Positions 19,367 to 28,352 of a DNA stretch of 64,000 nt are shown here, piece after piece. Positions within the stretch are counted from its first letter, which is position 1. The number at the start of each line of letters is the position of its first letter. This stretch comes from Ligilactobacillus apodemi DSM 16634 = JCM 16172 (lineage in GTDB: Bacteria > Bacillota > Bacilli > Lactobacillales > Lactobacillaceae), in NCBI RefSeq assembly GCF_001434405.1, contig NZ_AZFT01000053.1, positions 186,001-250,000 of the forward strand, given 5' to 3'. The position numbers were made by a program, and so were the translations under genes. Under the pieces are notes generated by a model. The model searched no databases and was not told where the DNA came from. It worked only from the letters and a program-made list of their open reading frames with translations.

Positions 19367-21523
19367 ATGATGCAAGTTGAAAACTATCAAAAATATAAGT
19401 TGCCAAAAATGGTGATCAAAACGGATGGTTATGAGGTGCCATTTGGACTTTATAAATTAGAAACTGTTTTGGCTAAGTTAGGTCTTGCTGACCAAAGTGA
19501 AACTATTTTAGTTGAGTTATTAAAAAAACTCGGTCATGCTCAAGTTGTTAAAACGACAGTGATCTATGATGAGTTGCTTTCCGTTTTAAAAAAGCATGGT
19601 TATGAAAAAGAAGCAACTGCATTTATTACTGTACATAAACTTGACGAAGAAGACTGGGCTAAACAAACTGATCCAGCAGTCCGTTTGAGTCGTCTCCAAT
19701 CTAAAGATCCAAGCTTAGTGCATGAAAATGCCAATAAAGATAGCAATGTTTTTAACACGCAACGCGACCTAACTGCTGGAACTGTGGGAAAAACGTTAGG
19801 ACTACGTATGATGCCTAAACACGTGGCTAAAGCTCATTTACGCGGTGATATTCACTACCATGATCTTGACTATACACCATGGAGTCCCATGACTAACTGT
19901 TGTTTGATCGACTTTAAAGAAATGTTAACGAATGGGTTTAAGATCGGCAATGCCGAAGTTGAAAGTCCACATTCGATCCAAACAGCTACAGCACAAATGT
20001 CACAGATCATTGCTAATGTGGCTTCAAGTCAGTATGGTGGGTGTTCGGCTGACCGAATCGATGAAGTATTAGAACCCTTTGCAATGAAGAATTATGAGAA
20101 GCATTTAGCTGAATCAAAAGAATATATCGAAGACCCTGCAAAGCAAGAAGAATTCGCTAAAAAGCGGACTAAAAAAGATATCTATGATGCAATGCAAGCC
20201 TTAGAATACGAAATCAACACGCTCTTTTCTTCGCAAGGTCAAACACCTTTTACAACGTTAGGTTTTGGTTTAGGAACGTCATGGATCTCACGTGAGATTC
20301 AAAAGTCCATTCTAAAAATTCGGATCGGTGGTTTGGGACGTGAAAAACGGACTGCTATTTTTCCTAAATTAGTCTTTACGATCAAAAAAGGTCTCAATTT
20401 AAAACCAGGGGATCCTAATTACGATATTAAACAACTAGCCGTTGAGTGTGCTACTAAGCGGATGTATCCTGATGTTTTGATGTACGATAAAATCAAGGAA
20501 TTGACGGGGAGTTTTAAAGCACCAATGGGATGTCGTTCATTTTTACAAGGCTGGAAAGATGAACAAGGCAGTGAAGTAAATTCGGGGCGCATGAACTTAG
20601 GTGTGGTTACCTTGAATCTACCACGGATCGCTTTAGAATCAAAAGGTGATAAGGCTCTCTTTTGGAAGATTTTTAATGATAAGCTTCAAGTATGTAAAAC
20701 GGCACTAGACTTTAAGGTCAATCGCGTGTTAGACGCTGTGCCAGAAAACGCGCCGATCCTATATCAATACGGTGCATTTGGTCAACGTTTAAAGCCAGGT
20801 GAAGATGTTTCTAAGCTTTTCAAAAATGAACGCGCAACGGTTTCGATCGGCTATATTGGTCTTTACGAAGTTGGTACAACATTTTATGGTCCAAATTGGG
20901 AACACAATAAAGAAGCTCATGATTTTACGTTAGAGATCGTCAAACAACTACATGATGCTTGTCTAGTTTGGTCTAAAGAAAGTGGCTATCATTTTAGTGT
21001 CTATTCAACTCCAAGTGAATCTTTAACGGATCGTTTCTGTAAGTTAGATACAGAGCGTTTTGGTGAGGTAAAAGACATCACGGATAAGGATTACTATACT
21101 AATAGTTTCCACTATGATGTTCGAAAACACCCAACCCCATTTGAAAAATTACAATTTGAAATGGATTACCCTAAGTACGCTGCGGGTGGTTTTATTCATT
21201 ATTGTGAATATCCTAACTTGCGTCAAAATCCTAAGGCTTTAGAAGCAGTTTGGGATTTTGCGTATGATAAAGTTGGGTATTTGGGGACTAACACGCCAAT
21301 TGACCATTGTTATAAGTGTGGCTTTGAAGGTGAATTTAAGGCAACTGCGCGGGGCTTTGAATGTCCTGATTGTGGTAACCATGACCCTAAGACTTGTGAT
21401 TGTGTTAAGCGGACTTGTGGTTATTTAGGTAATCCATTACAACGTCCAATGGTGCATGGACGCCATGCTGAAATTGCTTCACGCGCTAAAAATATTGGAC
21501 CGGGGATGGTTTTTGATGAGTAA
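19367..21523 (+). CDS. nrdD: Anaerobic ribonucleoside-triphosphate reductase
   Basis: Class III ribonucleotide reductase, 718 aa. It makes dNTPs without oxygen using a glycyl radical. An ATP-cone allosteric domain fills the first ~90 residues (VIKTDGYEVPFGLYKLETVL). Near the C terminus are zinc-binding cysteines (CYKCGFEG...CPDCG) and the glycyl-radical motif RTCGYLG, with Gly685 the radical site. Two consecutive ATGs begin the frame (19367, 19370); GAAGG lies closer to the ideal distance from the second. The activase gene nrdG follows, and two NrdR boxes precede it by about 180 bases, leaving a long leader with no other gene. Confidence 0.96.
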   Translation: MMQVENYQKYKLPKMVIKTDGYEVPFGLYKLETVLAKLGLADQSETILVELLKKLGHAQVVKTTVIYDELLSVLKKHGYEKEATAFITVHKLDEEDWAKQTDPAVRLSRLQSKDPSLVHENANKDSNVFNTQRDLTAGTVGKTLGLRMMPKHVAKAHLRGDIHYHDLDYTPWSPMTNCCLIDFKEMLTNGFKIGNAEVESPHSIQTATAQMSQIIANVASSQYGGCSADRIDEVLEPFAMKNYEKHLAESKEYIEDPAKQEEFAKKRTKKDIYDAMQALEYEINTLFSSQGQTPFTTLGFGLGTSWISREIQKSILKIRIGGLGREKRTAIFPKLVFTIKKGLNLKPGDPNYDIKQLAVECATKRMYPDVLMYDKIKELTGSFKAPMGCRSFLQGWKDEQGSEVNSGRMNLGVVTLNLPRIALESKGDKALFWKIFNDKLQVCKTALDFKVNRVLDAVPENAPILYQYGAFGQRLKPGEDVSKLFKNERATVSIGYIGLYEVGTTFYGPNWEHNKEAHDFTLEIVKQLHDACLVWSKESGYHFSVYSTPSESLTDRFCKLDTERFGEVKDITDKDYYTNSFHYDVRKHPTPFEKLQFEMDYPKYAAGGFIHYCEYPNLRQNPKALEAVWDFAYDKVGYLGTNTPIDHCYKCGFEGEFKATARGFECPDCGNHDPKTCDCVKRTCGYLGNPLQRPMVHGRHAEIASRAKNIGPGMVFDE

Positions 21524-21533
21524 AGGTGATTCT

Positions 21534-22193
21534 ATGTTACGGATCACGGTTGGTGGTGATACAGCTTTTGTTGAAGCTGATCAAATCAAAGAAACAGCAC
21601 GTAAAGAACCCAAGAAACCAGCGCGACGTAAACCCAAAAATCCGAAACCACAAGAATGGTTAGCCAAAGATCTAAGTCAGTTACGGATCGCTGATTATAA
21701 GCCATTTAACTTTGTTGATGGTGAAGGTGTCCGGTGTAGTCTGTATGTTAGTGGCTGTAAGTTTGCTTGTCCAGGTTGCTATAATAAAGTTGCTCAAAGC
21801 TTTAATTATGGTTCGTTATATACCCAAGAGTTGGAAGACCAAATTATTGCTGATCTTGGACAAGATTATGTTCAGGGGTTAACGTTACTAGGCGGCGAAC
21901 CATTTTTAAATACCCAAGTTTGTTTACGTTTAGTTGATCGAATTCGAAAAGAATATGGTCATACTAAGGATATTTGGTCATGGACAGGGTATACGTGGGA
22001 TGAATTGCAACTTGAATCTGAGGATAAACTAGAATTATTATCAAAAATTGATATTTTAGTAGATGGACGTTTTATGGAAGATCTGAAAGATTTGACCTTG
22101 CAGTTCCGTGGTAGTTCAAATCAAAGAATTATTGATGTGCCAAAATCTTTAGCAGCTGATAAAGTTGTGATCTGGGATTGTTTAGAAAGATAA
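21534..22193 (+). CDS. nrdG: Anaerobic ribonucleotide reductase activating protein
   Basis: Radical SAM activase that installs the glycyl radical on NrdD. With the ATG at 21534 (five bases after AAAGGTGA) it is 219 aa, and the cluster cysteines are Cys75, Cys79 and Cys82 (CKFACPGC). An alternative ATG at 21516 overlaps the nrdD stop. The radical SAM core begins only near residue 50. Before it lies a Lys/Pro/Arg-rich extension (KEPKKPARRKPKNPKP) that is absent from the short enterobacterial enzymes of about 154 aa. The role of the extension is unknown. It is translationally close to nrdD and in the same operon. Confidence 0.93.
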   Translation: MLRITVGGDTAFVEADQIKETARKEPKKPARRKPKNPKPQEWLAKDLSQLRIADYKPFNFVDGEGVRCSLYVSGCKFACPGCYNKVAQSFNYGSLYTQELEDQIIADLGQDYVQGLTLLGGEPFLNTQVCLRLVDRIRKEYGHTKDIWSWTGYTWDELQLESEDKLELLSKIDILVDGRFMEDLKDLTLQFRGSSNQRIIDVPKSLAADKVVIWDCLER

Positions 22194-22531
22194 ACATAAA
22201 AATAATAAGCTATGATATTGCATATAGCTTATGAATATTGTGAACAACACAATTTTCGACACACGAATTTATGGCATTTTTGAATTTAAATTCATAGATT
22301 TTTATTTATGTATAATTTGAAACTTATCGTTAATGGGGATGAATAAATAAATTTTTTTAATAAAATAACTAAAAGTATAGTATCCTTGTTAATAGTTTAG
22401 AAAATTTCTAAATTGTTAGCGAGGATATTTTTTAGAAAAAAGGTATCAATTTTTTAAAATAGGTGTATAATAATGAATGAGGATATATATTGTATGGTTG
22501 CACCAGGTTTTATGAAGAAGGGGCGATTTAT
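22194..22531. other. Intergenic region between nrdG and spx
   Basis: About 340 AT-rich bases without a convincing gene. It holds an inverted repeat ATAAGCTAT/ATAGCTTAT (22206-22233) after nrdG without a T run, and a palindrome TGAATTTAAATTCA (22280-22293). The spx promoter must lie in the right part; several TATAAT-like hexamers prevent a single call. Confidence 0.5.
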
Positions 22532-22930
22532 ATGGTTACCTTATACACATCACCAAGTTGCACGTCATGTCGCAAGGCACGTGCATGGCTTAAAAATCAT
22601 GATATCTCTTATAGTGAGAGAAACATTTTTTCGGAACCATTGAGTATTGATGAGATCAAGCAAATTTTGCAAATGACAGAAGATGGAACAGAAGAAATTA
22701 TTTCTAAACGTTCAAAGGCGTATCAAGAATTAGATATCAACATCGAAGAAATGCCATTGCAAGAACTGCTCGATTTAGTTCAAACACATCCCGGCCTGTT
22801 AAGACGACCAATTATTATGGATGAAAAGAGACTTCAAGTCGGATACAACGAAGATGAAATTCGTCGTTTCCTTCCACGCGAAGTACGAGCACTCGAATTA
22901 CGACGTGCACGTGAATTAGCGGGTTTCTAA
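22532..22930 (+). CDS. spx: Transcriptional regulator Spx
   Basis: 132 aa ArsC-like regulator that binds the RNA polymerase alpha C-terminal domain and reprograms transcription under thiol stress. The redox switch CxxC is Cys10-Thr-Ser-Cys13. The start at 22532 ([10 protein letters not shown]) lies eight bases after AAGAAGGGG; an in-frame ATG at 22490 is upstream of this site and would add a non-conserved tail. Spx is normally kept low by ClpXP with the adaptor SpxH (YjbH); clpP and spxH are both in this window. It is followed by its own terminator and then mecA, as in many Firmicutes. Confidence 0.95.
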   Translation: MVTLYTSPSCTSCRKARAWLKNHDISYSERNIFSEPLSIDEIKQILQMTEDGTEEIISKRSKAYQELDINIEEMPLQELLDLVQTHPGLLRRPIIMDEKRLQVGYNEDEIRRFLPREVRALELRRARELAGF

Positions 22931-22958
22931 AGTTTATAATAAGATACATTATAGATTA

Positions 22959-22989
22959 GACCATTCAAGTTTTTTGGGTGGTCTTTTTT
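22959..22989 (+). terminator. Terminator after spx
   Basis: GACCATTCAA pairs with TTGGGTGGTC (G-T pairs) and a T run follows. Confidence 0.82.
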
Positions 22990-23064
22990 GATAATTTTTG
23001 GTATGATAAGTGTTGCAAATTAAGTGTTTTTGCGAGCATTTAAGTAGGAAAGGGAGGATCACAG

Positions 23065-23814
23065 ATGGAAATGGAAAAGGTTAATGAGAATACTATTCGG
23101 GTATTACTCGGAACTGAAGATTTGACCGATCGTGGCATCACCGTCCTGGATCTACTTGGTAATCAAAAAGAAATCGAAAATTTCTTTTTCAGCATTTTAG
23201 AAGAGGTCGATAAAGACCATGAATTTCGTGATAATGATGCAGTAACTTTCCAATTGATCCCTAATCAAAATGGGTTGGAATTGTTTATCACAAAGGTTGA
23301 CCCAAACAAGACAGAAAGTTCGAGTTCACTACCACGGAATGCTTCAAGTAAAAGTGGACAAGACGATCAACAGTTAAACATTGCAGGTGCGGGGATCGGT
23401 AACGATTTAGCTGATTATATTAGAAAACAGCTGACCGAAGACAATGAGAAGTATCAACGTCAAACACCTGCGTTGACTGATGACGGAGATGGAGTTTCGG
23501 GTTACTTGAATACAGATAAAGACTCGCAATATCGTTATTTAGTTAGTTTTGCAGACTTCGAAGATTTTATTCAACTTGCAAAATCATTTAATTATGATAG
23601 TACAGTCTCAAATCTATATAGTCTCGATGGTATTTACTATCTTGAACTAGTTTTCTTTGCTGATCAGATGGAACCAGCTGATGTTCAAGATGCAATGGCG
23701 TTAGTTTATGAATATGGTAAAAAAGAGCAATTTGAATCTGCAGTAGTCAAAGAACGTGGAAAATGTCTCATGGAACATGCTGCCTTTGAGCTAGCACGTT
23801 ATCATTTTGGCTAA
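23065..23814 (+). CDS. mecA: Adaptor protein MecA
   Basis: 249 aa ClpC adaptor. The N-terminal domain (MEMEKVNENTIRVLL) binds substrates and the C-terminal domain (~155-249) docks on ClpC, joined by an acidic, Ser/Gly-rich linker (~85-140). In Bacillus it delivers ComK and other proteins to ClpCP and controls ClpC assembly. The start follows GGGAGGA. It sits between spx and coiA, a conserved order. A strong terminator separates it from coiA. Confidence 0.94.
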   Translation: MEMEKVNENTIRVLLGTEDLTDRGITVLDLLGNQKEIENFFFSILEEVDKDHEFRDNDAVTFQLIPNQNGLELFITKVDPNKTESSSSLPRNASSKSGQDDQQLNIAGAGIGNDLADYIRKQLTEDNEKYQRQTPALTDDGDGVSGYLNTDKDSQYRYLVSFADFEDFIQLAKSFNYDSTVSNLYSLDGIYYLELVFFADQMEPADVQDAMALVYEYGKKEQFESAVVKERGKCLMEHAAFELARYHFG

Positions 23815-23821
23815 ATTTTAG

Positions 23822-23856
23822 GCAACTATGCATATTTTGCATAGTTGCTTTTTTTT
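23822..23856 (+). terminator. Terminator after mecA
   Basis: GCAACTATGCA/TGCATAGTTGC, a perfect 11-base stem, is followed by nine T residues. Confidence 0.93.
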
Positions 23857-23908
23857 AAATGAATTATTCCTTTTACTGCGTATTTACTTAGTGAAGGGGA
23901 TGAACGTG

Positions 23909-24877
23909 ATGTTTTATGGAATTACAGGAGATAAAAAATTAGTTGCTGCAAATCAGGCGGATAAAAATATGACTTATTATTGTCCGCAATGTAAAAAATT
24001 ACTTATTTTACGACAAGGAAGGCATAATTTACCCCATTTTGCCCATATGAGAACAGCTTGTTTGGCCTTTAGTGAAGGTGAAACAGGTGAACATTTACAA
24101 GGTAAAAAATTTTTACTGGCTTTTTTTGCTAAATATTACGACCATGTAGAACTTGAAGCGTATCTTAGTGAACTAAAACAGCGTCCTGATCTACTGGTTT
24201 TTAGAAAAGCTAATAAAAACTTAGCCGTAGAATTTCAGTGTGCGCCTTTAACCTATGACAAACTATCTGAGCGTTCGACTGGTTATCGTCAGCAAGGTCT
24301 AGCTTTCTTTTGGTTTTTAGGCAAAAAGAACTATCGGCTAGGCAAAAGAATGACTCAAAAAATAGCTCAATTTCTTAATTGGTCAGCTGTGCGCGGTTTT
24401 TATTTGATTTATGTTGATGTAGTTCAAAAAAGAATTGAAGTTGCTTATCAGCTTCAAATGGTTGATTTTTTACCACTTAGATATTTACGTTGGTATACTA
24501 GTGATTTTTTACAATTAAGGTCATTTTTTAAAAGCTATCAGCTGACCTATGTTCCGATGGTCTTACCAAATGATCACATGCATCAGTTACGTGTATTGCA
24601 AAAAATGCGTTATTATTCACGCGGAGAAATGTTTTCTTTACAAAAAACAGCATATGTAAAGCAAGCTAATTTGGATGAAATTATTGCGAGAGGTTTAAAT
24701 TTTATCCCATATAGTCCGATTTATTGCAAAGCTTTATTTTGGTGGCATGCGCAAGCTTTGGTAGTTAATGAAAATGTTGATGTGAAAAAAATAGCCCAAA
24801 ATTTTGGGTACCAGCTGGCTTTTTTAAATAGTGAAACCTTTATTTTAATGGATATTTGTCGCCTTTTTTTGAAATAA
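23909..24877 (+). CDS. coiA: Competence protein CoiA
   Basis: CoiA family, 322 aa from the chosen start. An N-terminal zinc-finger-like segment (YYCPQCKKLLILRQG...HFAH) precedes a nuclease-like core (around residues 70-150; PDLLVF, AVEFQC). In streptococci CoiA is needed for recombination of incoming single-stranded DNA during transformation. The ATG at 23909 (MFYGITGDKK) is nine bases after AAGGGGA. Longer readings reach back into the mecA terminator and are rejected. Presence of coiA with mecA and recA suggests at least a remnant competence pathway; no com DNA-uptake genes are in the window. Confidence 0.88.
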   Translation: MFYGITGDKKLVAANQADKNMTYYCPQCKKLLILRQGRHNLPHFAHMRTACLAFSEGETGEHLQGKKFLLAFFAKYYDHVELEAYLSELKQRPDLLVFRKANKNLAVEFQCAPLTYDKLSERSTGYRQQGLAFFWFLGKKNYRLGKRMTQKIAQFLNWSAVRGFYLIYVDVVQKRIEVAYQLQMVDFLPLRYLRWYTSDFLQLRSFFKSYQLTYVPMVLPNDHMHQLRVLQKMRYYSRGEMFSLQKTAYVKQANLDEIIARGLNFIPYSPIYCKALFWWHAQALVVNENVDVKKIAQNFGYQLAFLNSETFILMDICRLFLK

Positions 24878-24949
24878 GTACGAAAGGGGTTGCAATTCCA
24901 GATAAAAATTTCTAAAATTAAGGCACTAAGAAGAAATGAGGTGTGGCGG

Positions 24950-26758
24950 ATGGCAGCAGTCAAACGTTTACCAAAAAGAGAAGAAGTTGCCGTTGAATTA
25001 ACGTGGGACTTAGAAAAAATCTTTAAAAATGATGCTGAATTTGAAGCAAAATTTAGCGAAGTTGCGCAAAAAGCACGTGAATTTAACAAGTTTAAGGGAA
25101 CTCTGGGTGAAAGTGCAAATGCGCTCTTAGTCGCTTTAGAGGAATTATTAGCTTTAGAACGGACCTTAGAAGTTGTCTATGTTTATGCTAGCATGAAAAA
25201 TGACCAAGACACAGCCGAAGCTAAGTATCAGGCGTTAATGTCACGGGTGCAAAAATTACTGGCGGATGTATCAACCGCAACTGCTTGGTTCCAACCGGAG
25301 TTATTAGCACTTGATCCCCAGACATTAGCTACTTATTTCACAAATGAGCCCAAGTTAGACCAATATCGAACCTTGATCAATGATTGGACGCGGTTACGTG
25401 CACATGTTTTAAGTGAACAAGAAGAATCTTTGTTAGCTGGTGCCAGTGATATCTTGGCGAATGCTTCAAATGTTTTTGAAGTTTTAAACAATGCCGATTT
25501 GAAGTTTCCGATCGTGACAAACGAAAAAGAAGAACAAGTAGAACTTTCAAACGGTGTTTACGGTACGTTGTTAGAGTCGACCGATCGCCGAGTTCGTAAA
25601 GAAGCTTTTGAAAAGTTATACGAAGTTTATCACCAATTTAGACATACGTTTGCGACGACTTTGGCTGCTCATGTACGTAAGCATAATTTCTCAGCACAGA
25701 TCCGTCACTATCAAAGTGCCAAAGAAGCAGCTTTAGCACAAAATGAGATCCCAGTAGCTGTTTACGATACATTGGTCAAAACTGTAAATGAGAATCTACC
25801 GTTATTGCACCAATACGTGGCTTTACGCAAGCAAGTCTTACAACTTGATGAATTGCACATGTATGATATGTACACGCCACTAACTGGTGAACCAACGTTG
25901 ACTTTTACGTATGAAGAAGCTAAGCAAATGGCGCTTGAAGCGCTTAGTGTCTTAGGGGAAGATTATTTAAAACATGTAAGTGAAGCTTTTGATAAACGTT
26001 GGATCGATGTGGTTGCTAATGCTGGCAAACGTAGCGGGGCCTACTCAGGTGGTGCCTATGACACTGCACCATATATTTTACTTAATTGGCAAGATACACT
26101 GGATAACTTATTTACCTTAGTGCATGAAATGGGTCACTCAATGCATAGCTACTATACACGCCAAAATCAACCTTATCAATATGGTGATTATTCGATTTTT
26201 GTGGCAGAAATTGCTTCGACAACTAATGAAAATCTATTGACGCAGTACTTGCTAGAAACTCAAACTGATCCTAAAGTGCGGGCATATGTCTTGAATCACT
26301 ATTTGGATGGCTTTAAAGGAACGGTTTACCGCCAAACCCAATTTGCTGAATTTGAAGCTTGGTTACACGAACAAGATGCTAAGCAGGTGCCATTGACTGC
26401 AGATATGATTTCTGATTTTTATGGTAAATTAAATGCACATTATTATGGCCCAAGTGTTGAGAATGATGAACAAATTGCTTTTGAATGGGCAAGGATCCCT
26501 CATTTTTATTACAATTTCTACGTTTATCAATATGCCACTGGTTTTGGGGCTGCTGCAACTTTAGCAACACGCATTTTGGATGAAGATCCAGAGCATACCA
26601 AAGCTTACTTAGATTATTTAAAAGCTGGTTGTTCTAAAGCACCACTTGAAGTTATGAAAAAAGCTGGGGTAGATATGACAAATGGGCAATATCTAGAAAA
26701 AGCTTTTAAAGTGTTTGCTGAGCGCTTAGCGGAGTTGAACAGTTTATTGACCGTCTAA
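24950..26758 (+). CDS. pepF: Oligoendopeptidase F
   Basis: Zinc metallopeptidase of family M3B, 602 aa, exactly the usual length. The catalytic HEMGH motif begins at residue 392 (LVHEMGHSMHSYYT), with a downstream zinc glutamate in FVAEIASTTNE. It hydrolyses peptides of roughly 7-17 residues in the cytoplasm. The ATG at 24950 (MAAVKRLPKR) follows GAGGTG; an earlier in-frame start at 24890 has no comparable site. It is located between coiA and the convergent spxH, as in other lactobacilli and streptococci. Confidence 0.95.
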   Translation: MAAVKRLPKREEVAVELTWDLEKIFKNDAEFEAKFSEVAQKAREFNKFKGTLGESANALLVALEELLALERTLEVVYVYASMKNDQDTAEAKYQALMSRVQKLLADVSTATAWFQPELLALDPQTLATYFTNEPKLDQYRTLINDWTRLRAHVLSEQEESLLAGASDILANASNVFEVLNNADLKFPIVTNEKEEQVELSNGVYGTLLESTDRRVRKEAFEKLYEVYHQFRHTFATTLAAHVRKHNFSAQIRHYQSAKEAALAQNEIPVAVYDTLVKTVNENLPLLHQYVALRKQVLQLDELHMYDMYTPLTGEPTLTFTYEEAKQMALEALSVLGEDYLKHVSEAFDKRWIDVVANAGKRSGAYSGGAYDTAPYILLNWQDTLDNLFTLVHEMGHSMHSYYTRQNQPYQYGDYSIFVAEIASTTNENLLTQYLLETQTDPKVRAYVLNHYLDGFKGTVYRQTQFAEFEAWLHEQDAKQVPLTADMISDFYGKLNAHYYGPSVENDEQIAFEWARIPHFYYNFYVYQYATGFGAAATLATRILDEDPEHTKAYLDYLKAGCSKAPLEVMKKAGVDMTNGQYLEKAFKVFAERLAELNSLLTV

Positions 26759-26769
26759 TTGGATAAAAT

Positions 26770-26815
26770 AAAAAACAGGTAAGTTTCTCTTTTTTGAGAA
26801 ATTTACCTGTTTTTA
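26770..26815. terminator. Bidirectional terminator between pepF and spxH
   Basis: AAAAACAGGTAA and TTACCTGTTTTT pair perfectly, and inner GTTTCTC/GAGAAAT extends the stem with a mismatch. It serves both converging genes. Confidence 0.92.
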
Positions 26816-26829
26816 TTGTAATCAAGAAA

Positions 26830-27468
26830 TTACTTTTTCAATTGGTGAACTGTGGGGGCTAAGTTTTGTCTGCCAAAGGTTTTCTTCGAGCAAACAAATT
26901 CTTTACTACCGTTACCTAAGATCAATTCTTCTAAAGTTGCAAGTGAAGCACAATCTTCAAATGAAACAGCCCATTCAAATCCATCTATATCGTAAATAAC
27001 TACAGATGGAGGAGTATCGACGTTCATTTCAGCTGCTAGTTTTTGATCAGCGCGAAAGCTGTTAACTGCAAGTTCAGAGCGACGGTCACTTTGAAAGACC
27101 TCTAAATCTAGCTTACTTTTCTTAGCTGCGATCATTACAACTTCTTCACTGTATTTCTTATGTTCAACGTGAAGTTGGTGTTGAACACTCATTAAAAAAT
27201 CACGCCCACGTCTACGCCCTTGGAAAAGAGCGGCTTTATAATCGAGAATAGCGTGATATAAAATCTGGGAAACGTGATTGCGGACTTGCAATGAATTTCC
27301 GGTAATCTCCATGATAGACATAGCCTTGGACACTGTTTGCAAGTTCAAAAGTGGGATAAAACGAATCTGGATCTTCTTAGATGACTCTTCAGCAAGTTTT
27401 AAAATGTTTTGTTCCGCTTCATAGCATTTAGCGCCAAGAGGATTTACAAACAAATACATCTCTAACAT
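26830..27468 (-). CDS. spxH: DsbA-family ClpXP adaptor SpxH (YjbH-like)
   Basis: 212 aa thioredoxin-fold protein of the YjbH/SpxH type. The N terminus reads MLEMYLFVNPLGAKCYEAE, where a DsbA enzyme would have CxxC; only one Cys is present, arguing for an adaptor rather than an oxidoreductase. In Bacillus YjbH delivers Spx to ClpXP. The ATG at 27468 follows GGAGG by eight bases; the longer MEEN start overlaps the Shine-Dalgarno. Its position opposite pepF and next to relQ matches the yjb cluster of Bacilli. Specific identity rests on family pattern and context. Confidence 0.82.
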   Translation of the reverse strand: MLEMYLFVNPLGAKCYEAEQNILKLAEESSKKIQIRFIPLLNLQTVSKAMSIMEITGNSLQVRNHVSQILYHAILDYKAALFQGRRRGRDFLMSVQHQLHVEHKKYSEEVVMIAAKKSKLDLEVFQSDRRSELAVNSFRADQKLAAEMNVDTPPSVVIYDIDGFEWAVSFEDCASLATLEELILGNGSKEFVCSKKTFGRQNLAPTVHQLKK

Positions 27469-27567
27469 TGTGTTTTCCTCCACTTGAGTAATAATATTCC
27501 TTTTTTACTATATTTATACTTTAAGCAAAAAAAGCTAATTTTGCAATAATTCTGACTTAAAAGGTTT

Positions 27568-27582
27568 ACAAAAGCGTTTTCT
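27568..27582. promoter_or_regulatory. Possible cre (CcpA) site between spxH and relQ
   Basis: ACAAAAGCGTTTTCT fits 13 of 15 positions of the WTGAAARCGYTTWCW form of the catabolite-responsive element. It lies in the divergent promoter region of spxH and relQ. Short palindromes of this kind arise by chance, so this is tentative. Confidence 0.4.
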
Positions 27583-27695
27583 TTTTGAAGGTGAGAGAAA
27601 TAAGTTGATTTTATTTATATAAAATGGTACCACTTTGTAAAATATAGTCAGCCTGTGTTAAACTGTTAAAGTATGGAAAGGTGGTGATTTATTTA

Positions 27696-28325
27696 ATGGA
27701 AGACGATTGGAGTAGGTTTTTTGAACCCTATGAACAAGCTGTAAATGAGCTAAAGTTAAAATTAAGAGCATTGCGGGCTCAGTTTAAAAAGGCTGGCAAC
27801 CGTAGTCCGATTGAATATGTCACCGGCAGAGTAAAACCAAAAGCAAGTATTTTGGAAAAAATGAATAGACGACGTATCAAAGAGGCTCGCTTGGAACAAG
27901 ATATGGAAGATATTGCGGGGATCCGCATTATGTGCCAATTTGTTGAAGATATTTACCGAGTTGTTGAACTTTTACGTAAACGTCAAGATATGCAAGTGGT
28001 AGAAGAACGTGACTATATAAAAGTTAGAAAAGATAGTGGCTACCGTTCTTATCATTTAGTAGTTTTGTATCCAGTTCAATTGATCGATGAGCAAAAAATG
28101 ATCAAAGTTGAAATTCAGATTCGCACCTTGGCGATGAATTTTTGGGCGACGATCGAACATTCGCTCAATTATAAATATCAAGGTGACATTCCACCTGAGA
28201 TCGCGCAAAGGTTACAAAAAAGTGCTGAGATAGCTTTTGCACTTGACCAAGAAATGTCCAGTATTCGTGAAGAAGTAAATGAAGCCCAACACTTATTTGA
28301 AAATAAAGAAAAACATCTAAAATAG
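27696..28325 (+). CDS. relQ: Small alarmone (p)ppGpp synthetase RelQ (YjbM)
   Basis: 209 aa RelA/SpoT-type synthetase domain without hydrolase or regulatory domains. Motifs: SPIEYVTGRVKPKASILEKM, DIAGIRIMCQF, KVRKDSGYRSYHLVV and VEIQIRTLAMNFWATIEHSLNYKY. It makes ppGpp or pGpp from GTP/GDP and ATP. The ATG at 27696 (MEDDWSRFFEPY) follows AAGGTGGTGA and aligns with Bacillus YjbM; an earlier in-frame start at 27681 overlaps that site. nadK and the pseudouridine synthase gene follow closely, forming the relQ-nadK-rlu-mgtE operon. Confidence 0.94.
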   Translation: MEDDWSRFFEPYEQAVNELKLKLRALRAQFKKAGNRSPIEYVTGRVKPKASILEKMNRRRIKEARLEQDMEDIAGIRIMCQFVEDIYRVVELLRKRQDMQVVEERDYIKVRKDSGYRSYHLVVLYPVQLIDEQKMIKVEIQIRTLAMNFWATIEHSLNYKYQGDIPPEIAQRLQKSAEIAFALDQEMSSIREEVNEAQHLFENKEKHLK

Positions 28326-28352
28326 CTTTGGGTGACGACGGAAGTGAAAAAA

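Noticed and set aside
23828-23908. Longer N terminus for coiA
   Set aside because: It begins inside the mecA terminator, and the chosen ATG at 23909 has a good ribosome-binding site and matches the family start.
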